A stretch of DNA of 64,000 bases from Primula veris (taxonomy: Eukaryota > Streptophyta > Magnoliopsida > Ericales > Primulaceae), in the NCBI GenBank assembly GCA_963682055.1, contig OY821741.1, positions 14,513,197-14,577,196 of the forward strand, given 5' to 3'. Positions 56,525 to 64,000 of this stretch are shown piece after piece. Position 1 is the stretch's first letter, and the number at the start of each line of letters is the position of its first letter. The notes below the pieces were generated by a model that did not search any database, had not been told where the DNA came from, and saw only the letters and a program-made list of their open reading frames with translations. A program made the position numbers and the translations under genes.

Positions 56525-56756
56525 TTAAAACCGACACTTTAGTTGTCTTACTCGACACTACTACTCATACATGTATATTCATACATGATAAAAGTTCGTT
56601 TTGCATGCTAATCATTTTATCAAGATTTCTAAGGTTCATAATTATAGAGTACTAAAATACAAAGCCAACGGTTCAAGTGGAATCAAATTCGGAGTAAAAA
56701 CGAAGGAGTTACGAGCATTTGAAGTATAGCGAGAAAACTGCAAAACTGCCAGAACA

Positions 56757-57020
56757 CGACCGATCGTTTTGGACAAAACGACCGATCGTTTTGGTCCAAA
56801 TATTACCCGAGAGGTCAGAAAGATACGACCGATCGTTTTTTGGTCCAGAGAGGTCTGAAAAATTCGACCGATCGTTTTGACAGACGACCGATCATTTTTT
56901 GGTCCAGAGAGGTCTGAAAAATTCGACCGATCGTTTTGACAGACGACCGATCATTAAACTGACCAGAAGGGTCTGAAGGAATTCGACCGATCGTTTTGAC
57001 AGACGACCGATCGTTAAACT
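56757..57020. repeat. Nine CGACCGATC motifs in the gypsy leader
   Basis: CGACCGATCGTTTT and variants (CGACCGATCATT, CGACCGATCGTTAA) occur nine times in 264 bp, partly as a 75-80-bp higher-order repeat with GGTCCAGAGAGGTCTGAA. CGATCG is self-complementary. The block lies between PBS and gag. Flanking leader (56525-56756 and 57021-57653) is without coding frames. Confidence 0.8.
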
Positions 57021-57654
57021 GCAGAAAATTATCGACACAAAAACATAAAATTCCGCAACACCCGTAAATTTCTTACATGGAACATATCACACAAGTACAT
57101 CATTTTAGTCTACAACACATCAACATCCATTCGCATAAAATATTCACTACCACTCAAGTTGATAATTTGAAAACGCACTACATAAAACCATCAACTACAC
57201 AATTCTTGCACTCTAATACTTCGCTACTACTTGTCATGTAAACTTATACCTCATACACACTATATCAATCTACACACGCATACAAACAACACAAAAAATG
57301 CGAGGGATAACCCATTACGATATGTTATCCTAATGTACCCGAGCGTCCTCGCATACTCTAGAACTCCACATCACTAAGGTATTCCTTCACAGACACCGAC
57401 GAGAGGTACACCCACAAGTTTGGCGAGCCGGGATCAACAAGCGTCCTCATCGTTCCCAACTTGCCTCACATGTGGACTTGACTTACATCAACTACTACTA
57501 ACTTCTAGCAACATGTCTTAACCTAAATGCAACCCCCCGTTTTAGAAAAAGTTTGAGTTTTTAAAAAAAAAAAATGTGAAAATGATACGATGGATCTTGG
57601 CCCAATGGTTACCCATCTTCCCGTCGTCCCAAAGTATACAAGAACCTAGTTCAC

Positions 57655-57664
57655 TGTGATACCA
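57655..57664 (-). other. PBS of the reverse gypsy
   Basis: TGTGATACCA on the plus strand, i.e. TGGTATCACA after the LTR end; initiator tRNA-Met type as in Tekay elements. Confidence 0.75.
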
Positions 57665-57667
57665 ACT

Positions 57668-59512
57668 TGTCATTCCCCAAAATCCGTAAAACACGGACAT
57701 CGAGGCATGACCTTTTTAAACAAAAGGAAATAGAACCTGTTGGTACAAAATTTAAAATTTTAAAAGAAAACACTAGCGAGCTAAAGGAACAATTAAAAGA
57801 ATAAATATAAAGTTTGCCAAATGCGGCTACAAGACAAAAGGTTTTAACAAAATTATATAAAAAGAAATGAACAAATGCAATTTGCTTGTAGGCTATAACC
57901 TCAAATAAAAACTCGTCTAAGCGAAAATAAAGCAACTGAAAGATGCCCCGAGACCATGCGATACTGCGTTAATGCTCTTAACCGAACGTGCCAACCTAAG
58001 TTGTACCTGAAAGACAAAACTGTAATGGTGAGTCTCACGCACATACATAGACGGGACGGCATCACAAATACCGTCACTCCATCCCATAAATGCAAGAACT
58101 TAGAAACAACAACTACGATAATCAACATATAAAAAGAAATATAATAACATCCTACAACGAGATACATTAAATAACTACAACACCCATCAATTGCATACAT
58201 GGACCTCTCACGCCACCTACCCCAGTCCGTAAGGTAGGTCATTCCCTATCTCTTCGGCCGTCTTATGTCCCCGGAATTAGGGAGAGACATAGACCATTGC
58301 TAACATAAAAATAGATTTATAGTGCGCACTTGGACCTCTCACGCCATTCTTCCCAGTCCGTAAGACGAGTCATTCCCTATCCCTTCGGCCGTCTTATGTC
58401 TCCGGAATTAGGTAGAGACATAGACCATTGCTAATAATAAAATAAATATAGTGCACACTGGGACCTCTCACGCCACTCGCCCCAGTCCGTAAGACGAGTC
58501 ATTCCCTATCCCCTCGGCCGTCTTATGTCCCCGGAATTAGTGAGAGACATAGACCATTGCCACTATTCTAAATCACAAGGCCTCGGCCAATAATATAAAC
58601 CATTCAATTAACATATTCACGTACGTCACTCTAACGTAATTCAACATAACCCATAATCATAGGTGCTAGATTCACAACTAGCCAAACAACTCCAATAACA
58701 TAAAATCTCATTCAGGCATTTTAACAAACACCTTGTATGCATAAACTACAATTCATCTTTATTCAACATAAATTTACTCAATTTCATCAACAACTATATA
58801 ATCACATAATCAACTCCTAAATCATGCAAACTCATCCATAATCTCATTAATTCAAAATTAATATGTCTCAAGTCTCAACTTCTACAATTCAAACAATGGA
58901 ATTAAAATTACAACAAATAAACCCCAATTAAGAATTTAAGAACATAATTATAATAAAGGCAAAAAACCCCAATTTATAATAAATACAAAATCAAAACCTA
59001 ACATACACCCTCGTCTAGTCGCAATGGATAACCCCCGTTACCTTAGCGCGTAGAGGAGATGCTTCCGGTAAGAATCCTATAGTGGTGGTTTCCTCTTCTT
59101 CTTCTTCTTCTTCTTTTTCTCTCTTTTCTCTTTTTTTCTCTCTTTTCTCTTGTTTTAGGTTTGTTTTTGGTTTAATGAATTAAAAGTGGGCTGATTTGAG
59201 GTTTGAAAAACTATTTTGAGAAAGTTTGTGGAAGCGAACTATTTGGTCCCCAAAGTTCCAAAAGTTAACTTTTAACTAAAATTATAAATTTACTACTCAA
59301 TAATAACAAATCTTTAGAATCAAATCTGTTGGGTCCTTTTTATTTATAAAATTAGTAACAGGTTTTTAAAATAAAGTTTTTCGGAAGGGTTTCGGTTTTT
59401 GGCTAAAAATCAGTCGAGTGACCGGATTTTGGTAAAATTTGTATAAAACATTTTTTTTTTTGGATAAATTAAATCATAAATAAAACCATTTATAAAAATA
59501 CGGGATGTTATA
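57668..59512 (-). repeat. 5' LTR of the reverse gypsy, complete
   Basis: Plus-strand TGTCATTCCCC to CGGGATGTTATA, 1845 bp. The outer end TATAAC has lost the usual TG (TGTAAC in the element at 43941). Triple 120-bp block at about 58199-58560; a CTTCTTCTTCTTCTT run at about 59096. Antisense frames inside are not genes. Confidence 0.88.
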
Positions 59513-59517
59513 CTACT

Positions 59518-59898
59518 TGTATCAGCGTTTTCTTTTCTGTTTTTTGTTTATTTGAAACTGAAATAATATGTACGGATTCCTGTTCTATTTTTTGTTTATT
59601 TCAAACTGAAATAATATGTAGGGATTCCTGTCATACTTATAAAAAGTTTAAAATTCTTTTATCTTCTTTGGTTTGATTTCTGCTTATTTCTTGAGGCAGA
59701 TTTTTTCTTATCAATCTTACCCGATTGATATATATTCCTACATATGGAAAACTTTTTTACGTTGCTTTTACCCGTGCTTTGGTCATTTTTAACGACATGC
59801 ATAGTCCATCTTGATAAATTCATAATAAATTTCATGTATATTATTCAATTATTTGCGGACAAATCTTAATCAATTATTTAATTTGATATCACTGCATG
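59518..59898 (+). repeat. Array unit spacer, copy 4, with 48-bp duplication
   Basis: Continues the unit broken at 54448. A 48-bp tandem duplication (59536-59583/59584-59631) is private to this copy. Ends in ACTGCATG (59891-59898), the MITE duplication. Confidence 0.65.
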
Positions 59899-60353
59899 CA
59901 GGGACGGAACCAGAATGATTTTCTTCGGGGGACGGTGGTGTAAAAAAATATGTCCAATATAAAAAAATAGGGTATAATGCAAAATTAATTATTTTTTTCT
60001 ATGTTCAATATAACATAAAATAAATATGAAGTAAACACAAATGACATTGGACAATTAAATATATTTTTTTATGTAATCTTGTTTGGAAAAATACATTGGG
60101 TATTTAGAAAATTTGATAATTTCAAAGTAAAAAACATAAAATTTTAGAAAAAATGAGCTAACATGATTTGAACTCCTAACATTCCGCTACCTTATGGACC
60201 AATTTTACAATTACACAAGCAACTCTTTTGTTTAACTTGTGGGGCCATCAATGTATATATCTCATAATTTTTTTAATTACATGTATAAAAAAAAATTGAA
60301 AATCGTGGTCGGGTGGTCATGGCCACCCCCAGCTCCCCTTGGTTCCGCCCCTT
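59899..60353 (+). mobile_element. hAT MITE, copy 4
   Basis: CAGGGACGGAACCAG to GGTTCCGCCCCTT (last G changed to T); ACTGCATG on both sides. Confidence 0.82.
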
Positions 60354-60867
60354 ACTGCATGTTTCAATGGAATGATAAAGGTGCATAGGGTTGTGCTGCT
60401 GAAACACCAATTATAATGTTCTTTATAGAGACATTAACTCAATTCAGGTAGTTCACTTAGTATTAAGTGTTTATTAAATAAAAAACCTGATCATTTCTGG
60501 CGATTATTTACGATCCTAGATCAATTTATAAGAAGAGAAAGCTCTCGAAACTACCCAAACAAATGTCATTTAGACTACATATGACAATAACAACATTGAT
60601 TGCACATAAATATAATATGTCAAATTAACATGGTTTAATATCGTGTGATTCACCGGTTGAACAATAAAGCGTTACATCAATTAAAGGACCGTTCAGGGCC
60701 AGATAACGTTACCAATGGGCCCATTTGCCAGTCTTGTTATTCTAACCCTAAAAAAAACATCTGTACACCCAACGGCGCCGCATCTTGAAAAATATGTTAA
60801 TTCTCCCGTCCAACCTTAGAATTCATGATACATATCTCTATATAAAGAAACATATCCCCATCTTTTT
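60354..60867 (+). promoter_or_regulatory. Spacer and orphan promoter, copy 4
   Basis: TGGGCCCA at 60716 and TATATAAAG at 60839 as in other copies, but the sequence jumps at CATCTTTTTC|GTCGGGTG (about 60867) into the LQRRLVR/retroposon module. The first exon, RLT-like exons and C2 are absent. The promoter now faces a decayed module. Confidence 0.5.
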
Positions 60868-61634
60868 CGTCGGGTGATTCTGAGTATGTGTCTATCAATC
60901 AATTGTGAAAAGTTGTGGTCGAATTTGAAGAAATGAAGGGACGCGTGGATCACTTTTCCTTATTTACTAATTTAATCTATAAATTATTATTCGTTTGCGT
61001 TTTTAAGCTTTACTTTGTAATTGCAACATTATCAACTTTTATTTCCTGTTTTTTTGGGGTGTTTCTCGAACATTTTTATTTGATTATTAATAAAAATGTG
61101 GGGTTTCCCCACCACCTATATATAAAAAAAATACAAAAAGTTGGTAAAATGCAACAATACCTGACACATAAGTGATGTTTGGTCCAACGTGAGTTGCTAG
61201 TGGCTCAAGTGGATGCTTGTTTAAAAAGTCTCTGTTCTGCTCCTAATAGCAGTATATGGATGTCTGATATACTGTCGTCTTTTAACGGGACTTTTATGTC
61301 GCCGACGGCCCATATGTGTGCGCTCAGATATCGTACTGGACACCCCGTATTCTCGAGTTAGAATGTTTGATTTTCTAGTAAGAAGTGTGTTTCGCCGGTG
61401 ATCATGACTTTTTTTGTCAAGGGGCGGACGTTTTATTCAAAGGAATATCAGTTCTTCGCTTGGCTCAAGAGCTGCTTTTGGCTCCTCGCTTGGAGGTCGG
61501 TCAACTCATTGGTGATGGTGCTTTGAAACTTTCAAACATTCTTTTGCCATCGTAGGATCGAGATTATGATCTATTCTTAGATGTGTCAATTGTCTCCCTA
61601 TTTTCTTTCTTGCCTTCTATAACTGAAATAGACA
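60868..61634 (+). pseudogene. A-tailed retroposon and module U, copy 5
   Basis: Retroposon at 60916-61133 with decayed duplications (TGAAAAGTTG and CAAAAAGTTG). Module U first part is open at 61179-61361 (LLVAQVDACLKSLCSAPNSS), then a deletion of about 20 bp near 61445. Ends within the SITETDEA segment (ACTGAAATAGACAAG) at the copia junction. Confidence 0.5.
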
Positions 61635-61912
61635 AGGGAGATAGGCAGAAAAATCTAGAGTGAGTCTGAGAGTTTTTCATTAAGACTTGAATCCTATATT
61701 GTAAGCTTTTATTATATCATTAATCTGGGCGAGTGTCCCGGAGACGTAGCCTAGTTGGGTGAACTCCGTTGTTAAATGTGTGTGTGATTTAATTCAAGTA
61801 CATTTAACTTTACAAGTTCTGTCCATCATAATACTTAGGTTCCAACCTCAGTTGCAACTGTACTTGAAACCTAACTGCATAACTGCAACTAGAACAATGG
61901 ATAGGAATTTCA
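61635..61912 (+). repeat. 3' end of the 5' LTR of the second SIRE element
   Basis: GGAGATAGGCAGAAAAATC to GGATAGGAATTTCA, matching 13647-13926. Keeps GTTGCAAC in CAGTTGCAACTG (about 61850). Confidence 0.85.
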
Positions 61913-61914
61913 AT

Positions 61915-61926
61915 TGGTATCAGAGC
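61915..61926 (+). other. Primer binding site of the second SIRE element
   Basis: TGGTATCAGAGC two bases after the LTR end. Confidence 0.9.
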
Positions 61927-61971
61927 CTCACACTCGATTCTACTTAGTGTGGATCATGTGTTCTAGTAAAG

Positions 61972-63606
61972 ATGGACTTAATGAGGGAATGAAATGCGTT
62001 TAAGAAGCCACCATTAGTTGAAGGAGGAGTTAACTATAGAGTCTGGAAAATAAGAATGAGATCATTCATCAAACAGCAAGATGAACAAGCATGGAAGTCT
62101 GTACTCTATGGTTGGGAAGTTCTAACTGTTACTGATGGTGAAGGTGAACTAGTTTATATGCCTGAAGACAGATGGTCTGTTGATGAGGATAAAAAGTCAA
62201 GTGCAAACTCAACAACAATAAACTTAATCTTTAATGGTGTAACTCTAACCGTGTTCAGGTATATCTGTCACTGTGAAACTGCCAAGGAGGCATGGGATAT
62301 CCTACAAGTAACCTTTGAGTGAACTGTTAAAGTAAAAGCTTATAAACTCCAACAATTAACTACTCAGTTTGAAAATCTAAGAATGGGGGAAGATGAAACT
62401 ATTGAACAATTTAATGGAAGAATCTGTCACATTGCTCATCAAGCAGGAACCTTTGGTGAAAAATATAGTGATGCTAAAATTGTAAAGAAAATTCTAAAGT
62501 CTCTTACAGAAAGATTTGAAATTAAAGTAACTGCTATTGAGGAGTCAACAGATCTAGAAAACTTAAAAATTGAAGAACTTAGAGGAAATCTAAGCACCAA
62601 AGAGAACAGCTTGCCTTCATTGCTAAAAAGATTACAAAAAATTCTATAAGAAAAAGCAGGATGATATTGTAACTTCTAAAAACTTCTATAAGAAAATCAA
62701 TTTAGGCTAGAATCTAGGCTTAACAATAATTCTAAAGGAAAGTGGAATCCAAAAGAAAACGATGACAGAGACTATCAGTCTAGAGAAATTCAGTGTAGAG
62801 AGTGTAGGGGGTATGGTCACATTCAGGTTGAGTGTGCTAACACTTTAAAGAGAAACAAAAATGCTTATATAACCACTCACAGTGACTGTGAATCTGAGAG
62901 TAACAGTAATGTAGAGGATGAATCTAATTTTGTTAACTTTATGGGAAGAATCACTTAAAATGAAACTGTTTATGAAAGTGATTGTGAGTCAGTTTCAACT
63001 TTAGTTACAACTGCTCTTAAAACCTATAGCAGTGATGAGGAAGAACCCTCATAAGAGAGTATTACTCAACAATATCTTATTCTTTATGACAAATATCAAA
63101 ACATGAGCAAACAATCTATCATCATCAACAAACTCAATGCTAATCTAAAAGATGAAATAAAGAATCTCACTGAACAACTCAACAGACAACAATTTGAGTT
63201 AAAAGAAATCAAAAAGAAAATAAAACTGTTGAATGCTTCAGCTTCAGAGAAATTAGATGATATGCTGTCCTATACTAGATGCTCAAAGGATAACAGTGGT
63301 TTGGGGTACTGTGGTTATATAGGCACTGGAAAAACTACATTTGTTAAAGCCTCTATAAAATCTGAAACTTATGATTTTGACAACAAGGTTAGAAGTGTAG
63401 TTGCAACCAGAAAAGAGTTGAATGACTTTAAGGCTGAAACAAGACTTAATCCAAGATTGTGTAACTTTTACAAAATGCCTGGACATCTAGAAATCAGGTG
63501 CTATTTAAAAATTCACATAAAGTATATTTCTCAGAAAAACTATTTGTCTCCTACTTGTGATGAAAAGATGAATTGTGTTTGGAAATTTAAATTAAAATTG
63601 ACTTAA
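61972..63606 (+). pseudogene. gag: gag of the second SIRE element, broken
   Basis: ATG at 61972 is followed by a stop at codon 7 (GAATGA). Further frames: MRSFIKQQDEQAWKSVLYGW (62056), then a TGA at 62320 in the frame that is intact up to LQVTFE, IEQFNGRICHIAHQAG (62400), a zinc-knuckle trace CRECRGYGHIQVEC (about 62791-62832), and the coiled-coil part from 63103 to 63606. It lacks the 4-base deletion of the first element, so it helps to reconstruct where that one broke. Confidence 0.82.
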
Positions 63607-64000
63607 TTTCTAATAATAAAGCTGTCATTACTTCTCTAAATGTTGTTACTACTAATGAATGGTACTTTGACAGTGGTTGCTCTAAGCACATGACAGGTAA
63701 TGCAAGTGCTCTCAAAAATGTCATTAATCTTACAGGAAACACTTTTGTATTTGGAGGTGGAGACACATGTAAAATAATTGGAAAAGTAATGTTGAACAAA
63801 CCTGGAATGCCTGAAATAAATGATGTATTTTTTTTAGATGGTTTAAAAGCTAATTTTATTAGTATTAGCCAACTCTATGATAACCAAATGTTTGTTCAGT
63901 TTAATAAAGATAAGTGTCTAATTACTGATGTGAATGATGACTTGATCATGACAGGAGTTAGATCATCAAATAGATGTTATGTTTTTAAGAAAACTGAAAA
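63591..64000 (+). pseudogene. pol: Start of pol (protease) of the second SIRE element, cut by window edge
   Basis: Open from 63591 to the edge. WYFDSGCSKHMTG at about 63660 keeps the catalytic Asp that is Asn in the first element. Continues NVINLTGNTFVFGGGD and LKANFISISQLYD. The rest is outside the window. Confidence 0.85.

Larger units (their letters stand above)
54449..59512 (-). mobile_element. Deletion derivative of a Tekay-like gypsy element, reverse
   Basis: Flanked by the 5-bp duplication CTACT (54444-54448 and 59513-59517), and the unit resumes exactly (ACTTGTATCAGCG), so both outer ends are original. On the minus strand: complete 5' LTR, PBS, leader with iterated motifs, N-terminal gag, then a jump into the middle of the 3' LTR. 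The rest of gag, pol and about 450 bp of the 3' LTR are gone. Cannot move on its own. Confidence 0.9.
61635..64000 (+). mobile_element. Second SIRE-type copia, 5' truncated, runs off the window
   Basis: Begins with the last 278 bp of an LTR homologous to 13647-13926, then PBS, gag and start of protease. Same family and orientation as 1507-13926, but clearly diverged. The first 0.95 kb of the LTR is missing at the junction. Confidence 0.9.

Overview
The window is repeat-rich nuclear DNA from a flowering plant, probably a dicot. The evidence is the mix of Ty1-copia (SIRE type), Tekay-like Ty3-gypsy with a chromodomain, plant L1 LINE, hAT MITE and foldback elements, plus fragments of a plant RINGLET-like (DDT-homeobox, D-TOX) gene. 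The species cannot be told from sequence alone. I see no complete host gene; almost every open frame belongs to a retroelement or a decayed gene fragment.

The non-retroelement background is one large tandem array. A unit of roughly 7.7 kb (insertions subtracted) recurs from about 0.6 kb to 61.6 kb. Its order is: TATA promoter with a short first exon (18.4, 36.5, 47.8 kb); an intron-like segment (0.66, 19.6, 29.1, 37.65, 49.0 kb); the last exon of an RLT-like gene (20.6, 29.8, 38.6, 49.9 kb); a 3' flank with a GCGCTTTAAAGCGC palindrome (14.4, 28.1, 31.4, 40.3, 51.5 kb); a second, diverged copy of the last exon (15.0, 52.3 kb); an A-tailed LINE/SINE-like insert (16.2, 31.4, 34.3, 45.6, 53.4, 60.9 kb); an unidentified decayed gene (16.4, 34.5, 45.8, 53.6, 61.2 kb); and a hAT MITE (17.6, 35.7, 47.0, 59.9 kb). 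Only at 28.1-30.1 kb are the last two RLT-like exons next to each other with a GT-AG intron in matching phase.

Later insertions interrupt the array. From the left: a small copia LTR in reverse (1-600); a SIRE-type copia with pol and an extra ORF (1507-13926), whose 5' LTR carries a 2.3-kb foldback element; a full-length reverse L1 LINE (21455-27377) with perfect 15-bp target duplications; a truncated reverse copia (31524-33846); a 5'-truncated Tekay gypsy (40819-45638); a reverse deletion derivative of a related Tekay element with intact CTACT target duplications (54449-59512); and a second, truncated member of the SIRE family running off the right edge (61635-64000).

The retroelement genes would form the usual gag-protease-integrase-RT-RNase H sets, but each set is broken by stops, frameshifts or truncation. 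The intact reading frames are the SIRE extra ORF (11002-12285) and LINE ORF1 (25823-27283). Several retroelement ends coincide with breaks in the unit order, so insertion, deletion and unequal exchange between units seem to have acted together here.
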